The notes beneath the pieces were generated by a model. That model saw only the letters and a list, made by a program, of their open reading frames with translations. It did no database searches and was not told where the DNA came from. DNA of 64,000 bases from Gerris lacustris. Lineage: Eukaryota > Arthropoda > Insecta > Hemiptera > Gerridae. The DNA is taken from positions 32,935,105-32,999,104 of the forward strand of contig OX578278.1 in assembly GCA_951217055.1 (NCBI GenBank). The letters run 5' to 3'. This document shows, piece after piece, positions 1 to 11,785 of this stretch; positions within the stretch are counted from its first letter, which is position 1, and every line of letters starts with the position of its first letter. The position numbers were made by a program, and so were the translations under genes.

Positions 1-611
1 GTTATTGAACGGCATTCGTTAAATTGGATTTAAAACAATCTCGTTGAACATTTAATTACAATAGTTTAAAGATTTAAAAAATAAATAATAATATAAAATA
101 AATCATAATGAACCATCTAACTCAATTGCACAACATTAAACAAGGTAAAATTTTAATTAAAATATAGAATATCATTAACGATTTTAAATTATTTAAATAC
201 TTTATAAGGTTTTTAACTAATATAATTAATAACCAAATTAGGCTTTCAAAGAATTACTATTAAGTACTGACGAAGGATGTTTTACTGTTCTGTCATTTTA
301 ACGTGTCTTATGATTATTTTTAATTTATTTTTTATATAGATAATTTAAAGGCTGAAGGCTTAAAATATTTTTAGGCGTAGATAAATTATAAAGGGAGAAT
401 AACAACTACCAATACATCCACTCTTTGGAAATGAAATTACGGATTTAAGCTGTAATTGTCTTAATAAAGCTGCGACGGAGGAATGAAGAATTCCTCTGCC
501 GTATCTAAACGTATAACCCAGGGGACTAAACGTATGACCCAGGATAAAAAGTTAGTCGCTTAGGAAGGAGAAGGAAGATAATTATTTATGATGCGGATCA
601 ACTCAATGAAA
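1..611. other. AT-rich DNA without a recognisable gene
   Basis: No long ORF, splice-framed exon or known repeat is visible. A short imperfect hairpin around 477-497 and a twice-used 'taaacgtat-acccag' string near 507-545 are the only local structures. Confidence 0.6.
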
Positions 612-641
612 AGTTAGAGGTGGCTCTAACCACCTCTAACT
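612..641. repeat. Perfect 12-bp stem hairpin
   Basis: AGTTAGAGGTGG (612-623) is exactly mirrored at 630-641 with a 6-nt loop. It lies about 50 bp upstream of the LINE reverse-transcriptase remnant. It could be a short inverted repeat at a TE boundary; no poly-U tail or other sign of a terminator is present. Confidence 0.5.
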
Positions 642-690
642 AATTATAAATGTATCTAAAAGTGTTTTCGTTATTTTTAGTAAAATTAAA

Positions 691-953
691 ATGTATAAGT
701 GCCCAAACGTCATGATTTGTTCTACCAGTCTAGTTAAACAGGAAACGTTTAAATTCCTTGGAGTATTGATTGATGACAAATTTAATTTCAGGGAAACTAA
801 TTCCGTATTAAGAAAATTAAAATGCGCTTTCTTCATAATTAGAAATTTAAGGAGGTATAATTGCACAGAGACGTTAATAACTGCATATTACGGTTTAGTT
901 TACCCCTTCTTGTCATACAACATTTTGGTATGAGGCAATAAACCTGGGTGTTA
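691..953 (+). pseudogene. LINE (jockey/CR1-like) reverse transcriptase C-terminal fragment
   Basis: The 80-codon reading frame carries the hallmark that follows the catalytic domain of non-LTR retrotransposon reverse transcriptases: 'FKFLGVLIDDKFNF', then a basic stretch (LRKLKCAFFIIRNLRR), then 'ITAYYGLVYPFLSYNILV'. In intact jockey/CR1-type elements this segment reads FLG-x-x-ID, then AYY-x-L-x-x-x-x-LSYG-x-x-x-WG. Here the Trp codon of the expected 'WG' is TGA, so the frame stops at 931-933 and continues with 'GN' beyond. Upstream codons contain stops and no catalytic YxDD is present. It is a short dead fragment and not a gene. The superfamily call is firm for non-LTR RT; the exact clade is uncertain. 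Confidence 0.75.
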
Positions 954-1202
954 AACTAAAAATTGAGTTTAACTCCAGTCGCTTAGGCTCAGTTTCTTCT
1001 TCAAGTAACTATTTTTTAATAAAATATATTTTCACAGCAGATAAAGATATTTAACTTCAATGTCGACTAACTCAATATATTATGATATATAATATACATT
1101 GAACAATATATACATATATTATTTATTCTGGATATCCTGAAGTACAGTTTTATCGACTGTTCATCGTTTAGTCATGTACCGACGATGAACTCATCAATTG
1201 AT

Positions 1203-1478
1203 ATTTTTAACATATATTCAATTATTTGATGGATTTATAAGGTGTTGTGTATTTAAAAATAAAAACTAGTTGGTTTTCATTCTTTTATTGTGAGACGTTT
1301 CGACCCTCTAAGGTCATCTTCTCATCACATCATATTCACACTAAAATTGACAAAAAAATTAAAATTATTATTAATAACATAATTCCTTTTTTCTTTAATT
1401 ATTTAACATTTTCTATAAAATTGGTCTTTGAACAATGCTATTAAATGTATCCATACATACATATATATACATACACGC

Positions 1479-1520
<42 letters not shown>

Positions 1521-1635
1521 ATACACATACACACATACACATACATATATAAAAACAAAAAAACAATTAAAACAGTTTTTTACTTTTAATTGTTTTTTTG
1601 TTTTTATATATGTATGTGTATGTGTGTATGTGTAT

Positions 1636-1677
<42 letters not shown>

Positions 1678-1953
1678 GCGTGTATGTATATATATGTATG
1701 TATGGATACATTTAATAGCATTGTTCAAAGACCAATTTTATAGAAAATGTTAAATAATTAAAGAAAAAAGGAATTATGTTATTAATAATAATTTTAATTT
1801 TTTTGTCAATTTTAGTGTGAATATGATGTGATGAGAAGATGACCTTAGAGGGTCGAAACGTCTCACAATAAAAGAATGAAAACCAACTAGTTTTTATTTT
1901 TAAATACACAACACCTTATAAATCCATCAAATAATTGAATATATATTAAAAAT
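1203..1953. repeat. Near-perfect 751-bp palindrome (370-bp arms, 11-nt loop)
   Basis: The arms 1203-1572 and 1584-1953 are reverse complements about an axis at 1578. The only mismatch I found is at 1211/1945. The two 65-codon frames on opposite strands (1247-1444 and 1712-1909) translate identically, which confirms arm identity. The centre is a (TA)/(TACACA) microsatellite followed by 'caattaaaa', an 11-nt loop and 'ttttaattg'. Each arm carries the 'GACC-6nt-GGTCGAAACGTC' motif. The element may be a recent foldback, a hairpin-type duplication, or a library/assembly artefact. Confidence 0.9.
1828..1866 (+). other. Degenerate hammerhead-ribozyme-like motif (mirrored at 1290-1328, minus strand)
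   Basis: On the + strand the order is GTGA, then GAGAAGA, then a GACC/GGTC stem with a 6-nt loop, then GAAAC, GTC and TCAC. In a type I hammerhead the core is CUGANGA, helix II, GAAA, with cleavage after GUH and helix I closing the ends. Here helix II, GAAAC, GUC and a GTGA/TCAC helix I are in the right order. The first two core bases are G and A instead of C and U, so the copy is probably inactive. Penelope-like elements of arthropods carry such motifs, so this may be a decayed Penelope end. Confidence 0.35.
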
Positions 1954-3419
1954 TAAAAAGGTGTTAATTTTAACAGCGTTTGCTGAAGAAAAAATATTTT
2001 TAACATGTTTAAGAAATTAATCATCATAATATTTTAGGTCAAGGAAACCTACAGGTATTAATACATTTCTTAAATATATAGTTTTTAATTAAGAAAAAAA
2101 ATGATTTAATGCTCGCAATTTAACTCATAATAAACTAGTATGATTTCATCGTATCTAGTTTTTAATAAACATAAACATAACAATAGGTAAACTTAAACAA
2201 CATAAAAATAACTAGGGGTTTGCTTATCAATGTAAACGTGTTGAGATATATAAAAGTGTTTAGAAAGATTCAATGTTATTGAGGCTATTAATTTTTTGTA
2301 ATCCAATGAAAATGAGAATAAGTATGATAATTAGTTTAACCCTCGAAGAGAGGATAAAATTGTGAAACTTTAGAATAGCTTTTGACCGTAAAAGGATTCT
2401 GGAGGTCAAATCATCATTGTATGAACAAGTACGTGAGTTTACGAAGCGTGAGTTGATTTCCGAATCTACGGAAAAAACAGGAATCTTCTTCCATCTATAA
2501 ACTTAAGAAATGTCGTGGTAATGTAGCAAGATATCCCTTACAAGATCATACGCTACATATCATGTGGACGTAAACATGCATTTTGTGCCTCTTTTTGAAA
2601 AGAGTTTAAATAAATACGAGTATTATCTTCTAAGGGTGACAGGTAAACATTATGAAAAGATTCATATGAAGGTTTCACAATTACCATTATACTATCCCTT
2701 TTTTAGATTCCACGACAAAATAGTTTTTTACACTTCTTATGCATTCAGTAAAAGTAAAACGTAGTAACAGGTGACATTGACTTTAAGTTCGTTATTAAAA
2801 GCCAACAAGAAGCAGACGAAATAGTTCGTTAGTACTCAAAACGAAATTGGTTTCACATGTAGAAAAGATTCTGTCCTTTTCTATAAGCACATTCTTTTTA
2901 TATGTACGACGACATCTTGAGTAAAAGTTGTCCGATTTGGCTAATATTCGGTAAACCCGTTTGTTTTTTTATCAATGATTTTGTATTGCTCTTTGGCAAC
3001 ATTAAGTCACCCACACGTTCATAAAATCATCAAAATTCATCGATGATGACCAAGTCGAAAACCTTGTTGACTAACAGTAACAGTCTATGACCTATTGATA
3101 AAAATGTCTTACTTACTGTGTTTTACATTATTTATTGGGGGCATGGTAGTGCCCCCGCCAAGTCGAGCACAGCCGTACCTTTACTAGAACCAACTCAAGT
3201 CACTTTCGATCCCCCTCTGCCCTCTGTTATCCTATTAAAGATACGTAGAGAAATAACATTAATTTTAAATTAGAGTCCATTAAAAACTGAATCAGAAATA
3301 AAAAGTTGACACCTCTACTCATATTAGTTATTAGTTTATAGGTTATATGACCCTAAAGTTCTGTTATGACACAGATTGACTAACTCATTAAAATTCTAAG
3401 ACACTTCTGGCAATCCTAG
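1954..3419. other. Noncoding stretch with one unidentified 66-codon ORF
   Basis: No gene is recognised. A + strand ORF at 2564-2764 has no family signature I recognise, and no splice context or codon evidence supports it. The rest is AT-rich with scattered stops in all frames. Confidence 0.5.
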
Positions 3420-3700
3420 AAAGTAGAAATTTTGTGTGTAAAATTTTAATTGCTGCATATTCTTTTTCTACTCTTCAAGACCTTTAAATTGATGTGTATA
3501 AGATGTCTAATAACTTTTTTTTAGGTTCCCGCCACATTAGAAATATTAAATGTGAAAACTCCAACAAGTATACAGTTGTCACAAATACCGAGATGCACCT
3601 GTGTGCCGAATTTCATGTTCCTAGCTATATTAGTTTATGAATTGAAACATGCCAACGGCCAACGGACAAACAAACAGACAGACAGAGCCAAGGCCAAGGA
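3420..3700 (+). repeat. Dispersed repeat family A, copy 1
   Basis: The sequence 'TCTACTCTTCAAGACCTTTA', a 'CGCCACATT' segment and 'ACAGTTGTCACAAATRCYGA' followed by 'GAGATGCACYTGTGTGC' recurs at 30,505-30,900 and 32,885-33,345. This copy ends in an (ACAGACAG)n tract at about 3,668-3,685. No coding potential is conserved between copies. Confidence 0.65.
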
Positions 3701-3990
3701 TCTTATATAAAGGGGATAGAGGGTTGAGGCAAAAAAGTGACCCCATGAAGATATGTAAAATATTAGCTCCAATGGGACAAATTACCTTCCTCTTGGTTAT
3801 AGGTTACCAAGAATTTGTTTATAGTTGTCAGGTTAAAACCTGTTAAAAAAGGTAATTTGTCCCAGTTCAAAGGTCGTAGAGCAAGCGCAGTATGATTTTT
3901 TCTCCAATTTCTCTTACCTTCATGGGGTCACTTTTTTGCCTTAAACCCCTTCTTAACATTACATCCGCTATATATAAGATTCTTGGACAG
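3690..3990. repeat. Foldback around 'GGCAAAAAAGTGACCCCATG'
   Basis: The segment 3,697-3,795 returns as its reverse complement at 3,848-3,985, including the 20-nt string 'GGCAAAAAAGTGACCCCATG' and 'GGGACAAATTACCTT'. The central spacer is about 55 nt. It directly abuts family A copy 1 and may be the other half of the same element. Confidence 0.65.
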
Positions 3991-5395
3991 AGCCGTTATA
4001 TATAAGGTTTCTTTTCGTACTTCGTACAGAAACCTAAAAACAACAACACAATATTACAGTCGAAATAGAAATAAAAAAAAATAACTCTGAACTCTGAATG
4101 ATAAAAAGTCCAATAAAAATGATTTCATTCTGAAAACGAAAATGAAAACAATTATGGCGACACTCTGTTTTGACTTCGATAATGTTGATAACCTGTCGGG
4201 TATCAACAATAATTTTGAGTTGTTGTATATTAAACTCTAAATATCAGCTTTTTAGAAGTTTTATTACAACTAATGGTACAGTTTCACGTTGACACGCAGC
4301 GCTCGTATCTTCATAACAAACTGTTGATATATATTATAATTATAATTATAATTACTTTATATGGGAGGTTTTTAAAGTTACTGAATCGGCCACTAGATTT
4401 GATGGTAAGCATTAATGTTTCTTCTTAGTTATGTTTAGGAGGAGGGCAAGGAGAAAGTGTACACAGAGGTATCAGGTGGTACCGAGCTCCGACCCCTAAC
4501 AGAGCTCGCCGCAGCTCAACTTTCTCTAACACACACACACTAACAACACCCAGTACACGCACAGAATACATGGGAAACAAAACCGCTGGCAATCTAAGTA
4601 TAAAGGCAGCAGTGTCGTTCAACTTTGAAGGGGGTCACAAGGTTAAAAACAAAAAAAAACCAGGGTCAAAGTTAACCCCAACTTTACATCTGTCTATATG
4701 TCACTGTCAAAGCATTATAACCAAACTAAATGTAGATTAGTGATAAAGACACCATATCCTGTTTTAAGTTATTAGCAAAATTACTTTTGAAACAAATATA
4801 TCTATAAGATCATCGATATAGAATGTGAAATCAGAACACATGTTAGAAATCAGTTTCTTAGAATTTTGCTTACGTAATAAAATCAATAAATGGAGCTTAG
4901 AATCCGTTTTTACAGTGGCGTTTCTATACAGTTTAGAAGGGCGGAGAAAAGAAAAAGGATTATAAGCAAAAAGAAAAATTGAATAATAATTTGGTCGACT
5001 ACTACTCACATGAACAATACACATTATGATTAGAGAAATAATCTCTCATAATTTTAAGAAAAACATTAGTAGAACCTCGTCATGCCCATTTTAATAGTCC
5101 GGTTTATTACAAAAAGTTATTTCAAATAATAATGTGGATACATTATATTGGCTAAAAGTAGTTATAAAAATTGTTAATAGCTTAGAGCTACAATTTCGTC
5201 ATGGTAAGAACCAGGGGTATCCAACTCCAGTATTCTAGAGGTGTAAGACCACTAGCGCTGGTCGGGCAGATGGCGGTTAAAATTGTAAACTACTTATGAT
5301 CTTTTGACATTCCTCGAATTCTAAAATATAAACAAATACTAGTTGTCAGAAATTTGTGCTATTTTGTAAATAAACGAAATAAAAAAAAATCGAGC
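3991..5395. other. No gene recognised
   Basis: Only AT-rich sequence with short accidental ORFs on the minus strand (65 codons at 4425-4622, 86 codons at 4764-5024). Neither has a recognisable domain or splice sites. Confidence 0.5.
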
Positions 5396-5462
5396 CTCGA
5401 TGGCTGTGTGAGATGCGCGATTGCCCCGAATTCGAAAGTTTCCGGGTTCGAATCTAGTAAAC
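5396..5462 (+). mobile_element. tRNA-derived SINE head (candidate)
   Basis: 'GATGGCTGTGTGAGATGCGCG' resembles a Pol III A box (TRGC-N-N-A). 'CCGGGTTCGAATCTAG' about 35 nt later is a good B box (GGTTCGANTCC). Box spacing matches a tRNA-related SINE promoter. The flanks do not form an acceptor stem, so it is not a functional tRNA gene. Confidence 0.55.
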
Positions 5463-5689
5463 TGACAAATTAATTTATAAATTTATTTCTTTCAATTAAG
5501 AAACTCAAAATATTTTGAATGGTGTAAAAGATTTAGTTACAATATTAACCACTAAATTCCCGTGGAGCGCTAGTAGTCTAACACAAGTAGATAAAGAGGG
5601 TAGTTGAAAATCTTTCCATTTAAGGATTCTATGATCGCTGGTAAGAACTAAGCCGCTAATAAATTGTAGAATAGAGTATAACTTATTGT

Positions 5690-5975
5690 TATGTTTTCAA
5701 CTGTGACTTTGAGTTGTCAAAAGAATTCGTTTTTGTGAAGCCGAACGTTTGATCAAAGATAAACGGTAGGTCAATGTTGATTAGAGCGTGGATTGACATT
5801 GGACCCCCCGCAAGAACTTTTTGGGGTCCCAAACAAAATTGATGAGCAAAAAAAAAAACCTCTTCCGTTTTGAACTGGGGAACCCCCCCTCGTCGTTGAT
5901 TTGGGGGCCCCTTCACAGTGTGGGCCCTCCCCTCAATGTGGGCCCGCGCGGGCCCATAGTTACGCTATTGGGCGT
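5690..5975. repeat. GC-rich island ending in a 16-bp perfect palindrome
   Basis: In otherwise AT-rich DNA, 5,810-5,975 is full of G and C runs. It contains GGGCCCGCGCGGGCCC, exactly self-complementary, at 5,940-5,955. It ends with 'ATAGTTACGCTATTG', which looks like the right terminus of a hAT-type MITE. A matching left end was not found. Confidence 0.4.
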
Positions 5976-6204
5976 AGGCTGTAGATAAATGGCTAAGGAA
6001 CTCTTCTAAAACCACTATCATAATAATGATATTTTTTGTTGGAATCTTCGAATTATAGATGTAAGTCATGTTTCACGTTTAATTATTTAGAGAAGGCGAA
6101 AAAGTGACTCGTCTCTTCTTCCTTTTGATCGGAACGTAAAAGAAACATAAAAAAAATAAAGTAATCTAAGAGAAGAACATTGGACAGCTACTCAGCACTA
6201 TATA

Positions 6205-6300
6205 GAGAAATAAACTGGTTCAGTGGGTCTAAGAGGCTTCAGACAATCTGCTTGGAAAAAAAGTCACACAAGTAATCTGGATTCGATTCCGAGAGAAGTT
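6205..6300 (+). mobile_element. tRNA-derived SINE head (candidate)
   Basis: 'TTCAGTGGGTCTAAGAGGC' is A-box-like and 'CTGGATTCGATTCCGAG' is a close B-box match. The box-to-box distance (about 60 nt) is longer than in normal tRNAs, as in tRNAs with a long variable arm or diverged SINEs. No matching copy of the same family was found in the window. Confidence 0.45.
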
Positions 6301-7766
6301 GGACGATTCGACATTCCTCCACGAATATTTTGATACAAGGGTAAAAGGCATGAAACCACCAATTTTTGCATTTCCATATTATCGATTGAAACCTGAAATT
6401 TGTAATCTAAATATATATATTATTTTTATCCAGAATAAAACCGCTGGAGTCTGGAGTCACTAAAATGACACAATTCGTCTTGATAAAACGCATGAACTGG
6501 AAAAATTGATATAAAAATCTTCAGTTTGATTCACTCTAAATATAAATGGGTCTCATAAAATTTCAGTTAACTCAAGAGAAATGAATAGCTATGTAGAATG
6601 TATCTAGAGAATGAATAACTACATATCTATAGGGAAATATATTTTAAATATTATCGAAACATCCTTACGTAAGAAGTGAGAATTATTTGTAATTGAAGAA
6701 GAAGTTCTATTTTATCGGAAATATATTTGTCAAAAATAATAACAAATTAATGCGAGGAGTATTCAAACTTAAAAAAAAAAAAAAAATCCTTCGGTAAAAA
6801 TACTATTACCCAGATTAGAACTAAAAGCTTTATTTTCGGTATCCTCACTTTCAAATAATATTATAAGCCTCAATAAAAATCAAACGAACTATTATAGATA
6901 AAATTAGTTATTAAAGCTTCCTATATAATCATAAAATTCTTCTTCATTATCAGAAATAATTTATGTGAAAGTAAAATGTTTATTCAGGAATGTGGAAGTT
7001 TTGAGAAAAAAAACTTTAAGAGGCTTGTAGTCATACAAGGTAAGCTCTGTCGTAAAATGAACACATTACATAATGTTATTAAAACTTTATTACATTTTAG
7101 TTAGTAAAGCCACAATCAAATTAAAAATCTTTGATAATGTTATGAACCAATAAATAAGATTATATTATCAGGATAGAATAAAGTTATGTACTATTAACGA
7201 TAGATTAAAGTTAATAGACAGTTTGACATCTTACCGATATACGTGACAATAATTGACCTTAAAGTTTTCTATTAGAACCGTGTTACCTTATCAGCAAATT
7301 TTTTAGTTACGCCACTGTCACCTATGCGGGTGCTGAATCTCTAATAATTCGCAAGGTATAAAGCATGCTTCGTGGCTTAGTGCCAGCTAACTATGAATCA
7401 ACTCAGAGCCGTTTTAGGAGTACAATTATTATTATTGCTGCAACTCAATAATGTGCCATCATTGTTTCCACCTCCTCCACGTTAGTTCCTTTATTGCGAC
7501 ATTTTTTAATTGTGTCACAATGCTGTTACTTTTGTTTGAAGATTATTCTTTATTACTTAATAATCAAGAAGTGCTTAATATGTATGGATTACTGATTACT
7601 TGATTATCGTTAGACTGTTACTAGCTCTAGAAGAAGGACGCTTCCGGATTCTAACTACCCTTTCATTGTATTGTCATGTTGAGTAACAAATTCCCTGGTA
7701 GGTTAAAGGTGAGATTATTATCATCTCTTTCGTATATTCAGCAACCGGATACTCATAGCTTTCTAT
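6301..7766. other. No gene recognised
   Basis: AT-rich noncoding sequence with a poly-A run near 6,770-6,786. No repeat match elsewhere in the window was noticed. Confidence 0.5.
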
Positions 7767-8229
7767 AGTCCAGTAAAAGTATCATCGTCATAAAAATTGG
7801 GGGTAGAGGGTTACCTTGCATTAAATAAAGTAATTTTGATTTTTTGGTTTATTGTATATGATGAATGGCTAATGATGAATCTTAGTTTTCGACCTCGGCT
7901 GACCTCAGGATCATAGAGAAATACATATTTAAAAAATCGCTAAATGTTTTCGTAAATTTTTACCCCCAAGGTCCCATTTTACGGCAAAAGTGACAACATT
8001 CTCTTTCAAAAAAGACTAAATTTTTAACAAAATGAGACTAAAATGATTTCTCTATTGTTCAAGAAATCATTTTGATACCCTTAAAGAAACATTCGTTTTT
8101 ATTAATTTCCTATTTGTTTAATCTATTGTTCTCTTGTCAATCACTTTGAAATCTGCGAAGAATTTTTTTATTTTTTATTATTTCCTATTCGTTTAATCCA
8201 GGGGCCTATTGGGGGTCGTTGATAAATTT

Positions 8230-8679
8230 AGCGGAAATTAAATCATTTCTTAAGCCGTCAACATCAGTAAATAATGCTGAAGGATTAGAAGCCTCTTACA
8301 ATATTTCTTTGTTAATTGCATAAGCCGGATATCCACATACCAACTGGTGAAAAAATAATATCACCCACTAGCAATAAAAGAGGTAATAAAAACTGTTATG
8401 AAAATAAAACCTGAACCAGTTTTAAAAAGTATTCCGCACAGTAATTAATCGATACAACGTCCCATGGATGAAATGTCAGAAGATACTGAAAATGCTTTAA
8501 TTAGTGAATTGCAAAACAGTAAATTTTCTGTGAAGTTAGATGAATCCACTTATTCTAAAAACATTATTTTGGTGTCAATTTTTCGATATTATAGCTCCAT
8601 ATTAAGAGAAATTACAGAAGAATTTATTTCAGCAAACTGTTACAAATGTACTCAACAGGTAAACATATATTTGTTTTGA
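8230..8679 (+). pseudogene. hAT-family transposase fragment (ZBED5/SCAND3-like), dead
   Basis: One frame from about 8,279 reads 'EGLEASYNISLLIA-stop-AGYPHTNW', matching the conserved 'EASY-x-x-x-x-x-IA-K-x-x-x-PHT' segment of ZBED-type hAT transposases. A second frame from 8,464 reads 'MDEMSEDTENALISELQN' followed by 'FSVKLDESTY'. This matches the family pattern of a DMS-x-D-x-E stretch and then a conserved L-DEST motif around the first catalytic Asp. The two parts are out of frame, and the first contains several stops. The rest of the transposase, including the dimerisation domain, is absent. It lies in the loop of the 7,767-10,377 foldback and is probably its former transposase. Residue matching is from memory of the family. 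Confidence 0.7.
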
Positions 8680-8835
8680 ATTTTTTTAAAAAAAATTTAC
8701 ACTGAACACTTTTGGAAACAATTAAAAGAAGATATGTTATGTATGCTATAGTGACTATAGCTGATGATAAGTAGTTTCAGGCAAAATATTAAAAAATCAA
8801 TACATCACACAATGACAAAAAAAAAAAAAAATAAA

Positions 8836-9562
8836 CAGGTCAAGCGTGTGCTAGTCAGCACACAGCGAGGGTCCGTAGGCCACACTATATAGTGTTTAAC
8901 TGTAAAGTGTGTAAACAGTGTTTTTTTAAAATGCTAAAAAGCTTATTTTGAACCATTCTAAGGGTCTGATATTCTCAAAAAACACTCTGATAAAGTATTT
9001 TTTTTGCCACTGAACCGGACTACAACCATATAAATACATCGAAAAGACCATAATTATAAAAAAACGTATTTTGTCAATAAAAAATAAAATAATATTTTTT
9101 TCGAAATTTCCAAAAAGTGGTATCTTTACTTTTGGTCGAAGAATGTTCAGGAATTTTTTCAGATTTTTTGCACTTCGCATAAGCGAGATAGAGGGGGGGG
9201 GGGGACACGTTTCACACCCACTTCAAACTTGCCTACGACCGCCCTATCAAAGTTAAAAAATAAGAATTATATATTTTTGTAATCAGCTCGACGTACCCTT
9301 TCATATGATACCCCTCACGGTGTCGAAAAAAAAAATTAATTTTAACCCTTAAGTTTTTTTACCCTAATTTTTTTGAAAAATATTTTTTTTAAGTCGCTAT
9401 ATTTTTAAAGTATGTGGGCAGGTACAAGACACATACATGCCAAATTTCAAAGTGATCGGACGAAAGGTGTAGCCGTGAGAGCACGCGAGAGGACGGACAA
9501 TGTTCACACAACGGATAATGTTGAAAATATAAGGGTCCTTGGTTTTGCCTACGGACCCTAAA
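8836..9562 (+). repeat. Dispersed repeat family B, copy 1 (about 0.7 kb)
   Basis: It begins 'CAGGTCAAGCGTGTGCTAGT' with a GTGTGCTagtcAGCACAC hairpin, followed by 'AGGGTCCGTAGGC'. It ends 'GCCTACGGACCCT', the exact inverse. Further copies lie at 44,757-45,431, 46,374-47,086 and, partial and inverted, at 24,661-25,015. The interior has a G-run, 'CCCTTTCATATGATACCCCT' and 'GACGGACAGACACACGCAGG' in better copies. ORFs inside are not conserved with a coding pattern. Confidence 0.75.
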
Positions 9563-10377
9563 AACGATTATAAAAATCGAACTATTGTCTAATTACAATA
9601 TCGATATATCTGAAATCAAGTTTATATCTGTTGTCAATTCTTATATAAACCACTTTTTCTAATTTTTTGTACAATTTCTTAGCACAAATTGTTATCTTTA
9701 GGTTTTTAAATGCAATTATTAGTAATCTGCTAATATTGTACACTGTATATTAATGGAAAAATGCAAGAGGGTCAGGGTCAATGAAGAAAACCATTTTTTT
9801 TAAAAAGGGTTCGATGAAGAAAAAAGGTTGGGAACCCCTCGTTTAATCTATTGATCTATTGTCAATCATTTTTACATCTGCGACTGGTGTATCTCGGAAA
9901 GTACTGGGTCTGCAGAGACCAGTTTGGTCTTCATATGTTGAAAAGTTAGTTTAATTTAAAAATGTAAATTAATTATTATTGCCATAAAATAGGTTATTCA
10001 GTGTCAAAAGCGGCTACACTGAAACATGCCTCTTAAATTGGCTTATTTTGGAAATTTTTCGAAACTTTGAACAGATGTATCTTGGAAAGTTTTGAATTAG
10101 TAGAAACCATTTCGGTCTCATTCTGTTACAAATTAAGTCTTCATTGAAAGAGCATGTACTCACTTTTACCGTAAAATGGGTCCTTGGAAGTAAACATTTA
10201 CAAGAACTTGAAAAACTTTCAAACATTTAACGATTTTTTAAAATATTTCACAATGATTCGGAGGTCTGCCGAGGTTGAAAACTTTGATTTATCATTAGCC
10301 ATCCATCATATACAACACACAAAAGAATCAAAACTACTTTATGTGATATAAAGTAAAATGGTTCATTTTACTGGACT

Positions 10378-11785
10378 TCTATGTTCTATGTAGGTATAGG
10401 AGAACTTAACAATAAAAATGAAAGATCATCTTCTTCAGAACAGGTGGTACAAAGATTCAAAGTAAAAACATGTTCTTAAGGCCGTTCCGCAAGAACCAAA
10501 AGATAATTAGTACACCAGCAAAATTATTATCAAAGATAACGGAAGAAATATAAACAAAAAAGCACCCGGCCACCCGGCATCCGGAAATCGAACTACTAAT
10601 CTCTGGATGAAATGGAACCATACTCTGCATGGGGTCCATCTTCATTTTTTGCAGAGATGGTGAATTGATGTCTGCATTTCTCCGCTTTGATTGTGTTTTG
10701 AAACTTTTGGAATGAGTCGCTATTAATTTTAAGTTTATTTTTTTAATATGTCCCTTTAAATATTGCTCAATATTGCTGACTTTGAGAGCAAGGATCGCCA
10801 AATCTAAAAGTTTCGGCCATTTTTAAAAAAAGAAAATACTTCTTCTTCTTCCATATTTTTTCTTTTAAAAGTTCTTAGAGAGGATCTAAAAATAATTCAT
10901 CCTTAATAGTTATGTTGTTAGCGTTAAGTTAAAGCAGTTTTTTTATTAATCCTCTATTATCCTTTTATGTATAATAGAGAGGTATTCATCACTGAATGGA
11001 CACATCCTTAATAAGACTAAAAAGGATAAAGAATACTTGCACGCTTTTCCCTGTAATTTTTTCTTGTATAATGAATGATTAAACTTTGCCTTTTAAAATT
11101 AACGGTCTTCCGAAAAAATTTCACTTTTTTATAACATACAAGCCACGTTTTATGTGCTCTTAAACAATCGATACAAGAAACATGGTTCTATAATCAAATC
11201 TATTGTAATTCAGTTCCCTCTTATTCACGTTTAGGCATTTTTGGACCAAAACCACGAAGGTTCAACTTTAAAAAAAATAAATTTGATTTTTTCCGCTTCA
11301 ACTACGTACATAAAAAACTCTAAAACTATTAGAAAAGAAATAACTTCATAGAGAATAGATAATCGACCGTTACTGAAAAAAACATTTTTTAGTTACTTCA
11401 CAAAGGTAGGTGGCGCTGAAAATAGTTTTTTTTTTTACTTCCGTGCTCTTCTGAGTTAGGTATTAGGTACCTTTCAAGATAATAGAAACCGTGCTACACG
11501 AAATAGCTCAAATTCGTGAGGGTCTAATTTTTTAGATTCTATGGATAAACCAAAAATATAAAATTGAATAAGATGTCAATAAAAATATTAACATGAAAAA
11601 ATTAAAAATTTAATTCCCAAAATTATAAGCATTTTGAGACCTATACAAAAAATTGAATATATATAGAAAAAAAGTCCATTTTGTCATCAGTTTTTTTACT
11701 TTCTCATATAAGTAGTAGGTATGTATAAATAGAAATATAATACGTCTTATATATATATACACAAAATTTCAAAGAGAGCCTATAT
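10378..11785. other. No gene recognised
   Basis: Noncoding. The 114-codon minus ORF at 10457-10801 has no recognisable domain, signal peptide or splice support. Flanking sequence is AT-rich. Confidence 0.45.

Larger units (their letters stand above)
7767..10377. mobile_element. 2.6-kb foldback DNA transposon with AGTCCAGTAAAA ends
   Basis: The termini are AGTCCAGTAAAA and its exact inverse TTTTACTGGACT. They are flanked by a 5-bp direct repeat TCTAT at 7,762-7,766 and 10,378-10,382. The ends extend into long diverged inverted arms, about 7,780-8,160 against 9,840-10,340, for example 'TATATGATGRATGGCTAATG'. The interior holds a dead hAT-type transposase fragment and a later insertion of repeat family B. 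A 5-bp duplication with a hAT transposase fits the hAT5-type group, but the transposase remnant might also have been nested. The element at 38,171 has the same termini. Confidence 0.75.

Noticed and set aside
1413..1743. Two 102-codon ORFs rich in YIYIYI on opposite strands
   Set aside because: They are translations of (TATACA)n microsatellite DNA in the two arms of the palindrome; low complexity, no gene.
2564..2764. 66-codon ORF as a gene
   Set aside because: No domain, no splice signals in phase, no repeat or neighbour evidence; expected by chance in a window of this size.
9071..9256. Similar ORFs at 9071-9256 and 46613-46846 that look conserved
   Set aside because: The similarity reflects whole-DNA identity of family B copies, including noncoding flanks; frames break in copy 2 and change no faster at third positions by eye.
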